Notes: generated by a model not told the origin, from the letters alone. 64,000 nt of DNA from Citrobacter sp. Awk 4 (GCF_028069725.1 NZ_JANEWG010000001.1:110885-174884); one strand, 5' to 3'. Positions 40,787 to 55,544 are shown, numbered from the stretch's first letter. Made by a program: numbers and translations.

Positions 40787-41392
40787 ATGTACAAATTCTC
40801 GATCTATGCTGCAAGTTTTTTCATCCTCACCCTCCTGTGTGTCTTGTTATTTAATGCGGTGAGCATCGTCCATTACAGTCATGAGGATGAAACCCGGAGC
40901 GCTGATTGCGCCATTGTGGCGGGGGCGGGTATCGCTGGTGATCTCCCCTCTGCGGTATTCAGGGAGAGGCTGAACCATGCCATCACGCTTTATCAGCAAG
41001 GACTTGTCCGCAAGTTAATCCTGACGGGAGGACTCAGCCCAAACGCCACCCGTTCAGATGCCGCAGTGGCTCAGCAATATGTTCTTGCCAAAGGGATCCC
41101 TGCGAGCGCAGTGTTGATTGAAGAGCAATCCACCCTCACCCGTGAAAATGTCCGCTTTGCCAAAATGCTGATGCAGGAGCATCAATTACACTCTGCGCTG
41201 ATCGTCAGCGATCCACTCCATATGCGGCGTCTGATGACCATCGTCCAGGACAATGGAATAACGGCGTGGGCTTCGCCAACGCCAACCAGTCGTTATAGAT
41301 CATTAACAGCGAAAAGTGCTTTTCTGCTGAGCGAAACCATCTGGTACAGCGGATATCTTATCTTACGCATTCTACCGCTGTCCTTCATATAA
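40787..41392 (+). CDS. DUF218 (YdcF/SanA-like) membrane protein
   Basis: The 201-residue product begins MYKFSIYAASFFILTLLCVL, so it has an N-terminal membrane segment at about 5-27. A DUF218 domain follows: ADCAIVAGAGIAGD, a Leu-rich LILTGGLSPN strand, TRENVRFAKML, and ALIVSDPLHMRRL. ATG at 40787 has AAGGA 9 nt upstream; an in-frame ATG at 40760 lacks one. Family members YdcF and SanA are linked to nucleotide-cofactor binding and envelope barrier function, but this protein's role is unknown. In E. coli K-12, araD is followed directly by polB. Confidence 0.85.
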   Translation: MYKFSIYAASFFILTLLCVLLFNAVSIVHYSHEDETRSADCAIVAGAGIAGDLPSAVFRERLNHAITLYQQGLVRKLILTGGLSPNATRSDAAVAQQYVLAKGIPASAVLIEEQSTLTRENVRFAKMLMQEHQLHSALIVSDPLHMRRLMTIVQDNGITAWASPTPTSRYRSLTAKSAFLLSETIWYSGYLILRILPLSFI

Positions 41393-41396
41393 ACCG

Positions 41397-41412
41397 CTGT
41401 ATAAAAAATCAG
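41397..41412 (+). promoter_or_regulatory. LexA (SOS) box of polB
   Basis: CTGTATAAAAAATCAG fits the LexA consensus CTGT-N8-ACAG with one mismatch and resembles the E. coli polB (dinA) box. It begins 4 nt after the DUF218 stop. A TATACT -10 candidate lies at 41433-41438. LexA bound here would block the polB promoter until DNA damage. Confidence 0.8.
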
Positions 41413-41468
41413 TAAAACGGAGCAAACCAGGCTATACTCAGGCTTGGTTTATCGGTTGAGAAGAGTGA

Positions 41469-43820
41469 GTGACGCAGGCAGGTTTTATTTTAACCCGGCA
41501 CTGGCGGGATACCCCGCAGGGAACCGAAGTCTCATTCTGGCTGGCAACGGACAATGGCCCGCTGCAGGTCACGCTCGCGCCGCAGGAGTCGGTGGCTTTT
41601 ATCCCCGTCGATCAACTACCCCGCGCCGCTGCACTGCTAAGCACTGAGAATGGCTATCGTATTGCGCCGCTCAATCTGCGCGATTTTCACCGCCAGCCGG
41701 TTTCAGGGCTGTACTGCCGCTCCCATCGACAACTCATGCGTCTGGAAAAACGGCTGAAGGAAAACGGCATTACGGTCTATGAAGCCGATGTACGCCCGCC
41801 AGAACGCTATCTGATGGAGCGGTTTATCACCTCTCCGGTGTGGGTTGATGGCGACAACCATCATGGCGCCATCGTTAATGCCCGCCTGAAACCCAATCCG
41901 CACTATCGACCGCCATTAAAATGGGTGTCGCTGGATATCGAAACCAATCGCCACGGCGAGCTTTACTGCATTGGTCTGGAAGGCTGCGGCCAGCGGACTG
42001 TGTATATGCTCGGCCCGCAGAATGGCGATGCCCGGGCGCTGGATTTTGAGCTCGAATATGTGGCGAGCCGTCCTCTGTTGCTGGAAAAACTCAACGCCTG
42101 GTTTGCCCAACATGATCCTGACGTGCTTATTGGCTGGAATGTGGTGCAGTTCGACTTACGCGTCCTGCAAAAACATGCTGAACGCTATCGCATTCCTCTG
42201 TGTCTGGGGCGCGAGAAGACGGAGCTGGAATGGCGCGAGCACGGCTTTAAAAACGGGGTGTTCTTCGCTCAGGCAAAAGGACGGCTGATTATCGACGGCA
42301 TTGAAGCGCTGAAGTCCGCGTTCTGGAATTTCTCCTCATTTTCGCTGGAGACGGTTTCGCAGGAACTGCTTGGGGAAGGTAAATCCATCGACAATCCCTG
42401 GGATCGCATGGACGAAATTGACCGCCGTTTCGCCGAAGATAAACCCGCACTGGCCACCTATAATCTAAAAGATTGCGAACTGGTCACGCGGATTTTTCAC
42501 AAAACGGAAATTATGCCGTTTTTACTGGAACGCGCGACGGTCAACGGTCTGCCCGCCGATCGTCACGGCGGTTCGGTCGCCGCCTTCGGGCACCTCTATT
42601 TTCCCCGTATGCACCGCGCCGGTTATGTTGCGCCAAATCTGGGGGAAGTGCCGCCTTTAGCCAGCCCCGGCGGCTATGTGATGGACTCTCGTCCCGGTTT
42701 GTATGACTCAGTGCTGGTCCTCGATTATAAAAGCCTGTACCCGTCAATTATCCGCACGTTTCTTATTGATCCCGTCGGTCTGGTGGAAGGTATGGCGCAC
42801 CCCGATCCCACTCACAGTACCGAAGGCTTCCTCGACGCCTGGTTCTCGCGTGAAAAACACTGTCTGCCGGAGATCGTCACCCAGATCTGGCTCGGGCGTG
42901 ACGAGGCCAAACGTCACGGCAATAAACCGCTTTCACAGGCGCTGAAGATCATCATGAATGCGTTTTACGGCGTGCTCGGCACCACCGCCTGTCGCTTTTT
43001 CGATCCCCGACTCGCCTCCTCGATCACCATGCGCGGCCACGCGATCATGCGCCAGACCAAAGCGCTCATTGAAGAACAAGGCTATGACGTGATCTATGGC
43101 GATACTGACTCCACATTCGTCTGGCTGAAGGGCGCGCACTCTGAAGAAGAGGCAACGAAAATAGGCCGTTCACTGGTAGAGCATGTCAATGCGTGGTGGG
43201 CAGAATCGCTGCAACAGCAGCGGTTAACCAGTGCGCTGGAACTGGAATTTGAAACCCACTTCTGCCGCTTTCTGATGCCGACCATCCGCGGGGCGGATAC
43301 CGGCAGCAAAAAACGCTACGCCGGAATGATTCAGGAAGGCGAGACGCAGCGGATGGTGTTCAAAGGCCTGGAAACGGTACGCACCGACTGGACGCCTCTG
43401 GCGCAACAGTTCCAACAGGAGCTGTATTTACGTATTTTTCGTAACGAGCCGTATCAGGATTACGTGCGGGAAACCATTGATAAACTGATGGCGGGAGAAC
43501 TGGACGATCGGCTGGTCTATCGTAAACGTCTGCGCCGTCCATTAAGTGAATATCAGCGTAATGTCCCCCCACATGTTCGTGCAGCCCGCCTCGCCGATGA
43601 GCAAAACCTGAAGCGCGGGCGACCTGCGCAGTACCAGAATCGCGGCACCATAAAATATGTGTGGACTACAAACGGTCCCGAACCTGTGGATTATCAGCAC
43701 TCGCCACTGGATTACGAACACTACCTGACGCGCCAACTACAGCCCGTGGCGGAGGGAATTCTTCCCTTTACCGATGATAATTTTGCTACACTACTGACAG
43801 GGCAACTGGGGTTATTTTGA
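41469..43820 (+). CDS. polB: DNA polymerase II
   Basis: Pol II is an SOS-induced family B polymerase used in replication restart and translesion synthesis. The start is GTG at 41469, as in E. coli, and the 783-residue length agrees. The proofreading exonuclease motif LDIET has its acidic residues at 156 and 158. Polymerase motifs [10 protein letters not shown] near 419 and YGDTDSTF near 545 carry the catalytic Asp residues. It ends in the clamp-binding QLGLF. Confidence 0.98.
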   Translation: MTQAGFILTRHWRDTPQGTEVSFWLATDNGPLQVTLAPQESVAFIPVDQLPRAAALLSTENGYRIAPLNLRDFHRQPVSGLYCRSHRQLMRLEKRLKENGITVYEADVRPPERYLMERFITSPVWVDGDNHHGAIVNARLKPNPHYRPPLKWVSLDIETNRHGELYCIGLEGCGQRTVYMLGPQNGDARALDFELEYVASRPLLLEKLNAWFAQHDPDVLIGWNVVQFDLRVLQKHAERYRIPLCLGREKTELEWREHGFKNGVFFAQAKGRLIIDGIEALKSAFWNFSSFSLETVSQELLGEGKSIDNPWDRMDEIDRRFAEDKPALATYNLKDCELVTRIFHKTEIMPFLLERATVNGLPADRHGGSVAAFGHLYFPRMHRAGYVAPNLGEVPPLASPGGYVMDSRPGLYDSVLVLDYKSLYPSIIRTFLIDPVGLVEGMAHPDPTHSTEGFLDAWFSREKHCLPEIVTQIWLGRDEAKRHGNKPLSQALKIIMNAFYGVLGTTACRFFDPRLASSITMRGHAIMRQTKALIEEQGYDVIYGDTDSTFVWLKGAHSEEEATKIGRSLVEHVNAWWAESLQQQRLTSALELEFETHFCRFLMPTIRGADTGSKKRYAGMIQEGETQRMVFKGLETVRTDWTPLAQQFQQELYLRIFRNEPYQDYVRETIDKLMAGELDDRLVYRKRLRRPLSEYQRNVPPHVRAARLADEQNLKRGRPAQYQNRGTIKYVWTTNGPEPVDYQHSPLDYEHYLTRQLQPVAEGILPFTDDNFATLLTGQLGLF

Positions 43821-43951
43821 CGCGTGACGAACGCGCCGCCATCCAGTACCATAGCGCCCTTTCCACTCCTGGACCCATATAACCCTGCTGCCACTTTAGC
43901 CTGGCAGTGGGTGATTATTGCCTGCAATTAAAGATATAGAGCCAAACACAT

Positions 43952-46858
43952 ATGCCTTTTACACTTGGTCAACGCTGGATCAGCGATACAGAAAGCGAAC
44001 TGGGACTTGGAACTGTTGTCGCGATGGATGCGCGAACCGTCACCTTACTTTTCCCGGCTACAGGTGAAAACCGTCTGTATGCGCGTAGTGACTCCCCCGT
44101 GACCCGCGTGATGTTTAATCCCGGTGATACGATTACAAGCCATGAAGGCTGGCAGTTGCAAATCGATGAAGTAAAAGAAGAAAATGGTCTGCTTGCCTAC
44201 GTGGGTACTCGCCTTGATAACGAAGAAGCGGGTGTCACGCTGCGTGAAGTGCTGCTCGACAGTAAACTGGTCTTCAGTAAACCGCAGGATCGTCTGTTTG
44301 CCGGTCAAATCGATCGCATGGACCGCTTTGCGCTGCGCTATCGCGCGCGTAAATTTCAGAGCGAACAGTATCGCATGCCGTGGAGCGGCCTGCGCGGCCA
44401 GCGTACCAGCCTGATCCCGCATCAGCTCAATATTGCTCATGACGTTGGTCGTCGCCACGCCCCGCGCGTACTGTTAGCAGACGAAGTGGGTCTGGGAAAA
44501 ACCATTGAAGCCGGGATGATCCTGCATCAGCAATTGTTGGCTGGTGCGGCTGAGCGCGTATTGATTATCGTGCCTGAGACGTTACAGCATCAGTGGCTGG
44601 TGGAAATGCTGCGTCGTTTTAATCTGCGTTTCGCGCTGTTTGATGATGAACGTTATGCAGAAGCCCAGCATGACGCCTATAACCCGTTTGAAACCGAACA
44701 ACTGGTCATCTGCTCACTGGACTTCGCCCGCCGCAGTAAGCAGCGCCTGGAACATCTGTGCGACGCCGAATGGGATCTGATGGTTGTCGATGAAGCGCAC
44801 CACCTGGTATGGAGCGAAGAGGCACCCAGCCGTGAGTATGCGGCTATCGAACAACTGGCGGAACGCGTTCCGGGTATCCTGCTGCTTACCGCAACGCCGG
44901 AACAGCTGGGGATGGAAAGCCACTTCGCACGTCTGCGTCTGCTGGACCCAAGCCGTTTCCACGACTTCGCGCAATTTGTCGAAGAGCAGAAAAATTACCG
45001 TCCGGTTGCGGATGCCGTTGCGATGCTGCTGGCAGGCAATAAGCTGAGCAATGACGAACTCAATATGCTCGGCGACCTGATTGGCGAGCAGGATATCGAA
45101 CCGCTGCTGCAAGCCGCCAACAGCGACCGTGAAGACGCGCAAAGTGCCCGTCAGGAACTGGTCTCAATGCTGATGGACCGCCACGGCACCAGCCGCGTGC
45201 TGTTCCGTAACACCCGTAATGGGGTTAAAGGCTTCCCGAAACGCGAACTGCACACCATTAAACTCCCGCTGCCAACCCAGTATCAAACGGCGATTAAAGT
45301 CTCCGGGATTATGGGCGCACGTAAAAGCGCGGAAGACAGAGCCCGCGATATGCTCTATCCGGAGCAAATTTATCAGGAATTCGAAGGCGATACCGGTACA
45401 TGGTGGAACTTCGATCCCCGCGTTGAATGGCTGATGGGCTACCTGACCAGCCACCGTTCGCAGAAAGTGCTGGTGATCTGCGCGAAAGCCGCCACCGCAT
45501 TACAGCTGGAACAGGTTCTGCGCGAACGCGAAGGTATTCGCGCCGCCGTGTTCCACGAAGGCATGTCAATTATTGAACGCGACCGCGCTGCCGCCTGGTT
45601 TGGCGAAGAAGACAGCGGCGCTCAGGTTCTGCTGTGCTCTGAAATCGGCTCTGAAGGCCGTAACTTCCAGTTCGCCAGTAACCTGGTGATGTTTGACCTG
45701 CCGTTTAACCCGGACCTGCTGGAACAACGTATCGGTCGTCTCGACCGTATTGGCCAGGCGCACGATATTCAGATCCACGTGCCTTTCCTGGAAAAAACAG
45801 CTCAGTCTGTACTGGTACGCTGGTATCACGAAGGTCTGGATGCGTTTGAACACACCTGCCCGACCGGGCGTGCTATCTATGATACGGTTTATAACGATCT
45901 GATCACCTTCCTGGCCGCGCCTGAAAACAGCGATGGCTTCGACGAGCTGATTAAATCCTGCCGCGAACAGCATGAAGCGCTGAAAGCGCAGCTGGAGCAG
46001 GGTCGTGACCGTCTGCTCGAAATTCACTCCAACGGCGGTGAAAAAGCGCAACAGTTGGCCGAAAGTATTGAAGAGCAGGATGACGATACCAACCTGATTG
46101 CGTTTGCGATGAATCTGTTTGATATCGTGGGTATTAATCAGGACGATCGCGGTGAGAATCTGATTGTTCTGACCCCTTCCGATCACATGCTGGTGCCGGA
46201 CTTCCCGGGTTTACCTGAAGACGGCTGTACCATTACCTTCGAGCGTGACGTGGCGCTGTCGCGCGAAGATGCGCAGTTTGTGACCTGGGAACACCCACTT
46301 ATCCGTAACGGTCTGGATCTGATTTTGTCGGGCGATACCGGCAGCAGTACGATCTCTCTGTTGAAAAACAAAGCATTGCCGGTCGGCACCTTGCTGGTTG
46401 AACTGGTGTATGTGGTGGAAGCCCAGGCACCGAAACAGCTGCAACTTAACCGCTTCCTGCCACCAACACCGGTGCGTATGTTGCTGGACAAAAACGGCAA
46501 TAATCTGGCAGCACAGGTTGAGTTCGAAACCTTCAACCGCCAGCTAAGCGCCGTGAACCGTCACACCGGCAGTAAGCTGGTCAATGCGGTTCAACAGGAC
46601 GTCCACGCGATTTTACAACTGGGTGAAGCGCAGGTAGAGAAATCTGCCCGTGCGTTGATCGATGCAGCACGTAACGAAGCCGACGAAAAACTCTCCGCAG
46701 AGTTGTCACGTCTGGAAGCGCTGCGCGCGGTAAACCCAAACATCCGTGATGACGAACTCACTGCTATCGAGACGAATCGTCAGCAGATTCTGGAAAGCCT
46801 CGAGCAGGCGAACTGGCGTCTGGATGCGTTGCGCCTTATTGTCGTCACGCATCAATAA
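43952..46858 (+). CDS. rapA: RNA polymerase-associated ATPase RapA
   Basis: RapA (HepA) is a Swi2/Snf2 ATPase that binds RNA polymerase and promotes its recycling. The 968-residue product has N-terminal Tudor-like domains (about 1-110), Walker [13 protein letters not shown] near 177, the DEAH box near 280, and the C-terminal helicase lobe with [11 protein letters not shown] near 595. E. coli RapA is the same length. The 131-nt gap after polB holds a small CTGCCA/TGGCAG hairpin and no strong terminator. Confidence 0.98.
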   Translation: MPFTLGQRWISDTESELGLGTVVAMDARTVTLLFPATGENRLYARSDSPVTRVMFNPGDTITSHEGWQLQIDEVKEENGLLAYVGTRLDNEEAGVTLREVLLDSKLVFSKPQDRLFAGQIDRMDRFALRYRARKFQSEQYRMPWSGLRGQRTSLIPHQLNIAHDVGRRHAPRVLLADEVGLGKTIEAGMILHQQLLAGAAERVLIIVPETLQHQWLVEMLRRFNLRFALFDDERYAEAQHDAYNPFETEQLVICSLDFARRSKQRLEHLCDAEWDLMVVDEAHHLVWSEEAPSREYAAIEQLAERVPGILLLTATPEQLGMESHFARLRLLDPSRFHDFAQFVEEQKNYRPVADAVAMLLAGNKLSNDELNMLGDLIGEQDIEPLLQAANSDREDAQSARQELVSMLMDRHGTSRVLFRNTRNGVKGFPKRELHTIKLPLPTQYQTAIKVSGIMGARKSAEDRARDMLYPEQIYQEFEGDTGTWWNFDPRVEWLMGYLTSHRSQKVLVICAKAATALQLEQVLREREGIRAAVFHEGMSIIERDRAAAWFGEEDSGAQVLLCSEIGSEGRNFQFASNLVMFDLPFNPDLLEQRIGRLDRIGQAHDIQIHVPFLEKTAQSVLVRWYHEGLDAFEHTCPTGRAIYDTVYNDLITFLAAPENSDGFDELIKSCREQHEALKAQLEQGRDRLLEIHSNGGEKAQQLAESIEEQDDDTNLIAFAMNLFDIVGINQDDRGENLIVLTPSDHMLVPDFPGLPEDGCTITFERDVALSREDAQFVTWEHPLIRNGLDLILSGDTGSSTISLLKNKALPVGTLLVELVYVVEAQAPKQLQLNRFLPPTPVRMLLDKNGNNLAAQVEFETFNRQLSAVNRHTGSKLVNAVQQDVHAILQLGEAQVEKSARALIDAARNEADEKLSAELSRLEALRAVNPNIRDDELTAIETNRQQILESLEQANWRLDALRLIVVTHQ

Positions 46859-46869
46859 CGGAGCTGAAG

Positions 46870-47529
46870 ATGGGAATGGAAAACTACAATCCGCCGACGG
46901 ATCCCTGGCTGGTTATCCTGTATCAGGATGAGCACATTATGGTGGTCAACAAGCCGAGCGGCTTGTTGTCTGTGCCGGGACGTCAGGAAGAGCACAAAGA
47001 CAGCGTGATGACGCGTATCCAACGCGATTACCCGCAGGCAGAGTCAGTGCATCGTCTTGATATGGCGACCAGCGGCGTGATTGTAGTGGCGCTCACGAAA
47101 GCGGCTGAGCGTGAACTCAAACGCCAGTTTCGCGAGCGCGAACCGAAAAAGCAGTATGTTGCGCGCGTCTGGGGGCACCCCGCCCCCAGCGAGGGAGTAG
47201 TCGATTTACCCCTGATTTGTGACTGGCCGAATCGGCCAAAACAAAAAGTGTGTTATGAGACGGGGAAAGCGGCTCAAACCGGGTATGAAGTGGTTGATTA
47301 CGCGGCGGATAATACCGCCCGGGTCGTACTCAAACCGATAACCGGACGTTCTCATCAGTTGCGCGTACACATGCTGGCACTCGGGCATCCTATTTTAGGC
47401 GATCGGTTTTATGCCCCCCCGGAAGCCCTGGCAATGGCGCCGCGCTTGTTACTGCATGCCGAAATGCTGACCATTACCCATCCCGCTTACGGTAACAGCA
47501 TGACCTTTAAAGCCCCGGCAGATTTTTAG
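46870..47529 (+). CDS. rluA: dual-specificity rRNA/tRNA pseudouridine synthase RluA
   Basis: RluA makes pseudouridine at 746 in 23S rRNA and at position 32 of several tRNAs. The 219-residue product has the catalytic motif HRLDMATSG with Asp64, and the RTGRSHQLR-like segment KPITGRSHQLRVHMLALGHP near 155-174. The start 11 nt after rapA, with GGAGC upstream, gives the E. coli length. It converges on djlA across a REP element. Confidence 0.98.
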   Translation: MGMENYNPPTDPWLVILYQDEHIMVVNKPSGLLSVPGRQEEHKDSVMTRIQRDYPQAESVHRLDMATSGVIVVALTKAAERELKRQFREREPKKQYVARVWGHPAPSEGVVDLPLICDWPNRPKQKVCYETGKAAQTGYEVVDYAADNTARVVLKPITGRSHQLRVHMLALGHPILGDRFYAPPEALAMAPRLLLHAEMLTITHPAYGNSMTFKAPADF

Positions 47530-47537
47530 CATAACAG

Positions 47538-47616
47538 CCTGATGACGCTACGCTTACCCGGCCTACGTTCAAGAACTCTGTAGGCCGGATAAGACGCGTT
47601 GCGTCGCCATCCGGCA
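47538..47616. repeat. BIME between rluA and djlA
   Basis: Two REP units in opposite orientation, GATGACGCTACGCTTACCCGG and GCGTTGCGTCGCCATCCGGC, flank a GGCCTAC/GTAGGCC palindrome, forming a bacterial interspersed mosaic element. It fills most of the 93-nt gap between the two convergent genes and probably protects both 3' ends. Confidence 0.85.
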
Positions 47617-47622
47617 AAACAA

Positions 47623-48435
47623 TCACTTAAAGCCTTTCTGTTCTTTGATCAACTCATACGCCTTTTGAATTTCCTGCGCTTTTTGCTTCGCCATCTCCAT
47701 CATCTCTGGGGGCAGACCTTTCGCCACCAGTTTGTCAGGATGATGCTCACTCATCAGCTTACGGTAGGCGCGTTTGATCGTCGTCGCATCGTCGCCTGGT
47801 TTCACGCCAAGCACGTTACAGGCATCTTCAAGCGTTGGCCCTCGCTGCGCCTGTTGCCATCCGCCGCCAGATTGCTGCTGATATCCGCCGCCAAACTGTG
47901 CCCCGCCCTGCATCATGCGCAGAAACTGGTCAAACTGCGTGCGGGAAATCCCTAACTCTTCGGCAATGACATATAACACTTCCCGCTCGTTCGGATGCAA
48001 AGTGCCATCGGCAAACGCCGCCTGAATCTGAATCTCCAGAAACATGCGGATCAGATCGAATCGCCCAAAACAGACGCTACGAAACTGGCGCATTTTTTCA
48101 CGTAATGGGTAATTGTCTGATTTTCCGACGCGGAAGGCATGTTGCGCCGCCGTACGTGATTCACCGTGCAGATTCATCCGATCCATTAACTGACTGGCGA
48201 TATGAATATCCGCTTCGGTGACGCGCCCCTTCGATTTGGTTAAGTGTCCCATGACTTCAAACGTTGTGGCGAAAAACAGCGCCTGACGCTCACGTTGGTT
48301 CGCAAACCACGCCATTTTGCGGCTGCGGGCTTTGTCGAACATATGCCCGACCAGCAGGCCTAAAACCACGCCCCAGAAGCCTCCGCCCATCATTAGAGCC
48401 ACGGCGACACCAATTATTTTTCCCCAGTACTGCAT
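47623..48435 (-). CDS. djlA: membrane-anchored co-chaperone DjlA
   Basis: DjlA is a DnaJ-like inner-membrane protein that stimulates DnaK and affects Rcs signalling. The 270-residue product has an N-terminal membrane segment at about 7-31 rich in Gly ([19 protein letters not shown]), a central TerB-like domain, a Gly/Gln linker, and a C-terminal J-domain with the HPD motif in SEHHPDKL near 233. It is divergent from lptD. Confidence 0.97.
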   Translation of the reverse strand: MQYWGKIIGVAVALMMGGGFWGVVLGLLVGHMFDKARSRKMAWFANQRERQALFFATTFEVMGHLTKSKGRVTEADIHIASQLMDRMNLHGESRTAAQHAFRVGKSDNYPLREKMRQFRSVCFGRFDLIRMFLEIQIQAAFADGTLHPNEREVLYVIAEELGISRTQFDQFLRMMQGGAQFGGGYQQQSGGGWQQAQRGPTLEDACNVLGVKPGDDATTIKRAYRKLMSEHHPDKLVAKGLPPEMMEMAKQKAQEIQKAYELIKEQKGFK

Positions 48436-48464
48436 AGACTCCCCAAATCGTTACGCGGTCAGTG

Positions 48465-48533
48465 AGGCTATGTCCCACAATATAAGGTGCTTTTACGGTA
48501 ATGAACGCTACGGTCAATTGTGGGACATAGCCT
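48465..48533. repeat. perfect 17-bp inverted repeat upstream of djlA and lptD
   Basis: AGGCTATGTCCCACAAT (48465-48481) and its exact complement ATTGTGGGACATAGCCT (48517-48533) are separated by 35 nt. The right arm abuts a consensus TATAAT (48533-48538) facing lptD. There is no U-tract after either arm. It could be an operator pair or a large hairpin in the divergent leader region. I do not recognise the motif. Confidence 0.9.
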
Positions 48534-48538
48534 ATAAT
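48533..48538 (+). promoter_or_regulatory. candidate lptD promoter -10 box
   Basis: TATAAT lies directly on the right end of the inverted repeat and points toward lptD, which would have a leader of over 200 nt. No good -35 is seen 16-18 nt upstream, so an activator or another promoter may matter. I could not place the sigma-E promoter known for E. coli lptD. Confidence 0.4.
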
Positions 48539-48767
48539 TTGCATTATCATACCTGTCATTCAATGCCGTGCCTAACACCACAAACGCTATATCCATTGGA
48601 TTTCGAGTTGCAACAAGGCAGTAACGTACTGCCAGAGAAGATGCAGCCAGGAAGACGGCGGGTATAAAACGGACAGGATTAACACTAGCGCAGTGAAGAT
48701 GAGTACGTTAGTCTCTGACCGTTTGTCACGCGCAACGCTACCGATGATGGAACAATAAATACAACGT
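48534..48767. other. lptD 5' leader region
   Basis: The part of the djlA-lptD gap nearest lptD has no credible open frame. It contains a short ATCCA-T-TGGAT palindrome near 48592-48602 followed by TTCGAGTTGCA. This resembles short sequences repeated between enterobacterial genes, but I cannot confirm a family. Confidence 0.35.
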
Positions 48768-51140
48768 ATGAAAAAACGTATTCCCACTCTTCTGGCCACC
48801 ATGATTGCCAGCGCCCTTTATAGTCAGCAGGGTGCCGCAGCCGATCTCGCCTCACAGTGTTTGCTGGGCGTGCCGAGCTATAACCGTCCACTGGTGCAGG
48901 GCGAGACGAACCAGTTACCCGTGACCATTACGGCCGATCACGCCAAAGGGAACTACCCTGATGACGCGGTGTTTACCGGTAATGTGGATATCGCCCAGGG
49001 CAATAGCCGTCTTCTGGCTGATGAGGTGCAACTCCATCAGAAAGAAGCGCAAGGACTCCCCGAGCCTGTTCGTACTGTCGATGCGCTGGGTAACGTCCAT
49101 TATGATGACAACCAGGTCATCCTGAAGGGGCCGAAAGGCTGGTCGAACCTGAATACCAAAGACACTAATGTGTGGGAAGGCGACTATCAGATGGTCGGCC
49201 GCCAGGGGCGCGGTAAAGCGGACCTGATGAAACAGCGTGGCGAAAACCGTTATACCATCCTTGAAAACGGTAGCTTTACCTCCTGTTTACCCGGCGCGGA
49301 CACCTGGAGCGTGGTGGGCAGTGAAGTTATCCACGACCGCGAAGAGCAGGTGGCGGAAATCTGGAACGCCCGTTTTAAAGTCGGCCCTGTTCCGGTCTTC
49401 TATAGCCCATATTTGCAGTTACCGGTTGGCGACAAACGCCGCTCAGGCTTCCTGATCCCAAATGCCCAGTACAGCAGTAATAACTATTTTGAGTTCTATC
49501 TGCCGTATTACTGGAACATCGCGCCCAATATGGACGCCACGATCACACCACACTATATGCACCGCCGTGGCGGCATTATGTGGGAGAACGAATTCCGCTA
49601 CCTCACCCACGCGGGTGCCGGTTTGATGGAGCTTGACTACCTGAATTCCGATGATGTCTACAATGACGAACATCCTGACGATGACAACTCGCGCCGTTGG
49701 TTGTTCTACTGGCAACACGCAGGCGTCATGGACCAGGTATGGCGTTTTAACGTCAACTATACCAAGGTCAGCGACTCACAATATTTCAATGACTTTGATA
49801 ACAAGTACGGCTCCAGTACTGACGGCTACGCGACGCAGAAATTTAGCGTCGGTTACGCGGTGGAAAACTTTGACGCCACTGTGTCGACTAAGCAGTTCCA
49901 GGTCTTTAGCGATCAAAGCACCAGCAGTTACTCGGCAGAACCACAGTTAGACGTTAACCTCTATCAGAATGACGTTGGTCCTTTTGATATGCGTATCTAT
50001 GGTCAGGCCGTGCATTTTGTGAACACCAAAGATGATCAGCCAGAAGCAACCCGTCTGCATCTGGAACCGACCATCAATTTACCGTTGTCGAATCAATGGG
50101 GCAGTATCAATACGGAAGCGAAGCTACTGGCGACCCACTACCAGCAAACCAATCTGGATTCGTACAATAACAATCCTAAGAATTTGAATAAGCTGGATGA
50201 GTCCGCAGACCGCGTGATGCCGCAGTTCAAAGTCGACGGTAAGATGATTTTTGAACGCGATATGGCCACCTTCGCCCCTGGTTACACCCAGACGCTGGAA
50301 CCTCGCGCGCAGTATCTGTATGTGCCGTTCCGTGACCAGAGCGGTATCTACAACTACGATTCGTCTTTACTACAGTCTGACTATTCTGGCCTGTTCCGCG
50401 ACCGTACTTATGGCGGTCTGGACCGTATCTCTTCCGCCAACCAGGTCACGACCGGCGTCACATCTCGTGTATATGATGACGCTGCCGTTGAACGTTTTAA
50501 CGTTTCAGTGGGTCAAATCTACTATTTCACGGAGTCTCGCACTGGCGATGACAACATCAAATGGGAGAATGATGACGAAACGGGCTCACTGGTCTGGGCG
50601 GGCGACACCTACTGGCGTATTTCCGATCGTTGGGGTTTACGTAGCGGCCTGCAATATGACACGCGTCTGGACAGCGTGGCGACCAGCAGCAGCAGCATTG
50701 AATACCGTCGGGATGAAAATCGCCTGGTGCAACTGAACTACCGGTATGCCAGCCCGGAATATATTCAGGCAACATTGCCCAGAAATAGTAGCGATACGCG
50801 CTGGAACGCACCGCAGTATAAAGACGGGATCAATCAGGTCGGCATGGTGGCAAGCTGGCCGATTGCTGACCGGTGGTCCATTGTTGGCGCCTACTACTAT
50901 GACACCAATGTGAATAAAGCTGCCGACCAGATGCTCGGTCTACAGTATAACTCCTGCTGCTATGCGCTGCGCTTCGGGTACGAACGTAAGCTGAACGGTT
51001 GGGATAGTGACAAACAAGAGTCTGTCTATGACAACGTGATCGGCTTTAACATTGAGCTGCGTGGCCTGAGCTCCAATTATGGCCTCGGCACGCAAGAGAT
51101 GCTGCGCTCGAACATTCTGCCGTACCAGAACTCTTTGTGA
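48768..51140 (+). CDS. lptD: LPS-assembly outer membrane protein LptD
   Basis: LptD is the outer-membrane beta-barrel that, plugged by LptE, inserts lipopolysaccharide into the outer leaflet. The 790-residue precursor has a signal peptide of about 25 residues (ending GAAA), an N-terminal OstA/jellyroll domain at about 50-200, and a large beta-barrel. The disulfide cysteines are present: Cys31, one in SFTSCLPG, and the adjacent pair in YNSCCYALR. It is a few residues longer than E. coli LptD as I recall. It heads an operon with surA. Confidence 0.98.
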   Translation: MKKRIPTLLATMIASALYSQQGAAADLASQCLLGVPSYNRPLVQGETNQLPVTITADHAKGNYPDDAVFTGNVDIAQGNSRLLADEVQLHQKEAQGLPEPVRTVDALGNVHYDDNQVILKGPKGWSNLNTKDTNVWEGDYQMVGRQGRGKADLMKQRGENRYTILENGSFTSCLPGADTWSVVGSEVIHDREEQVAEIWNARFKVGPVPVFYSPYLQLPVGDKRRSGFLIPNAQYSSNNYFEFYLPYYWNIAPNMDATITPHYMHRRGGIMWENEFRYLTHAGAGLMELDYLNSDDVYNDEHPDDDNSRRWLFYWQHAGVMDQVWRFNVNYTKVSDSQYFNDFDNKYGSSTDGYATQKFSVGYAVENFDATVSTKQFQVFSDQSTSSYSAEPQLDVNLYQNDVGPFDMRIYGQAVHFVNTKDDQPEATRLHLEPTINLPLSNQWGSINTEAKLLATHYQQTNLDSYNNNPKNLNKLDESADRVMPQFKVDGKMIFERDMATFAPGYTQTLEPRAQYLYVPFRDQSGIYNYDSSLLQSDYSGLFRDRTYGGLDRISSANQVTTGVTSRVYDDAAVERFNVSVGQIYYFTESRTGDDNIKWENDDETGSLVWAGDTYWRISDRWGLRSGLQYDTRLDSVATSSSSIEYRRDENRLVQLNYRYASPEYIQATLPRNSSDTRWNAPQYKDGINQVGMVASWPIADRWSIVGAYYYDTNVNKAADQMLGLQYNSCCYALRFGYERKLNGWDSDKQESVYDNVIGFNIELRGLSSNYGLGTQEMLRSNILPYQNSL

Positions 51141-51193
51141 TCTGATTGATTTACCACGTAATCCGCATTGCGGTTAATTGAAATGGAAAAAGT

Positions 51194-54287
<3,094 letters not shown>

Positions 54288-54289
54288 GC

Positions 54290-54667
54290 ATGATCAATTC
54301 GCCCCGAGTGTGTATTCAGGTACAAAGCGTCTATATTGAGGCGCAGTCCGCACCTGATGATGAACGTTACGTCTTTGCATATACCGTGACCATCCGCAAT
54401 TTGGGGCGAGCGCCAGTACAGCTGTTAGGCCGCTACTGGCTGATTACAAATGGTCATGGCCGTGAAACTGAAGTACAGGGTGAAGGTGTGGTTGGCGTAC
54501 AGCCACACATCGCGCCTGGTGAAGAATATCAGTATACCAGCGGTGCCGTCATTGAAACGCCGCTGGGCACTATGCAGGGTCATTACGAAATGATCGACGA
54601 AAATGGCGTTGCCTTTACGATCGATATCCCCGTATTTCGACTCGCTGTTCCTACACTCATTCATTAA
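54290..54667 (+). CDS. apaG: ApaG domain protein
   Basis: ApaG is a small protein with an immunoglobulin-like beta fold. It is widely conserved next to rsmA and apaH, but its function in bacteria is not settled. The 125-residue product matches the family length, with [19 protein letters not shown] near 36 and the [20 protein letters not shown] segment near 63. It starts 2 nt after rsmA and ends 10 nt before apaH. Confidence 0.97.
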   Translation: MINSPRVCIQVQSVYIEAQSAPDDERYVFAYTVTIRNLGRAPVQLLGRYWLITNGHGRETEVQGEGVVGVQPHIAPGEEYQYTSGAVIETPLGTMQGHYEMIDENGVAFTIDIPVFRLAVPTLIH

Positions 54668-54677
54668 AACTAGAGCG

Positions 54678-55526
54678 ATGGCAACATACCTCATTGGCGA
54701 CGTTCACGGTTGCTACGACGAACTGATCGCATTGTTAGAACAAGTAGAATTTACTCCAGGGAATGACACCTTATGGTTGACGGGCGATCTGGTCGCTCGT
54801 GGTCCCGGTTCTCTGGATGTGCTGCGCTACGTTAAATCACTGGGTGACTGCGTTCGCTTAGTGCTGGGCAATCACGACCTTCATTTGCTGGCCGTATTTG
54901 CTGGCATCAGCCGCAATAAACCCAAAGACAGGCTGACTCCGCTTCTGGAAGCGCCAGATGCAGACGAACTGCTCAATTGGTTACGTCGTCAGCCACTCTT
55001 ACAGGTTGATGAAGAGAAGAAGCTGGTCATGGCCCACGCGGGCATTACGCCACAGTGGGATCTAAAAACAGCCAAAGAGTGCGCGCGCGATGTTGAAGCG
55101 GTCTTATCCAGCGACTCTTACCCCTTCTTTCTGGACTCAATGTACGGCGATATGCCAAACAACTGGACGCCAGAATTAACGGGGCTGGCGCGGCTGCGTT
55201 TTATCACCAACGCATTTACCCGCATGCGCTACTGTTTTCCGAATGGCCAACTGGACATGTACAGCAAAGAGTCGCCGGAAAACGCGCCAGCGCCACTGAA
55301 ACCCTGGTTTGCCATTCCGGGACCGGTTAGCGAAGCGTACAGCATTGCTTTCGGACACTGGGCTTCCCTGGAAGGAAGAGGCACGCCAGAGGGTATTTAC
55401 GGGCTGGATACGGGATGCTGCTGGGGCGGTGACTTAACCTGCCTGCGTTGGGAAGATAAAAAATATTTTGTTCAGCCGTCAAACCGCCACCGAAACCGTG
55501 GTGAACATGAGGCTGTCGCGTCGTAA
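54678..55526 (+). CDS. apaH: bis(5'-nucleosyl)-tetraphosphatase (symmetrical)
   Basis: ApaH hydrolyses Ap4A to two ADP and also removes Np4 caps from RNA. ATG at 54678 gives 282 residues ([20 protein letters not shown]); a frame-open start at 54603 would lie inside apaG. The metallophosphatase motifs [16 protein letters not shown], and GNHDLHLL are at about 7, 36 and 63. It is the last gene of the lptD operon. Confidence 0.98.
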   Translation: MATYLIGDVHGCYDELIALLEQVEFTPGNDTLWLTGDLVARGPGSLDVLRYVKSLGDCVRLVLGNHDLHLLAVFAGISRNKPKDRLTPLLEAPDADELLNWLRRQPLLQVDEEKKLVMAHAGITPQWDLKTAKECARDVEAVLSSDSYPFFLDSMYGDMPNNWTPELTGLARLRFITNAFTRMRYCFPNGQLDMYSKESPENAPAPLKPWFAIPGPVSEAYSIAFGHWASLEGRGTPEGIYGLDTGCCWGGDLTCLRWEDKKYFVQPSNRHRNRGEHEAVAS

Positions 55527-55544
55527 TCGCAAGACAGGAATACA

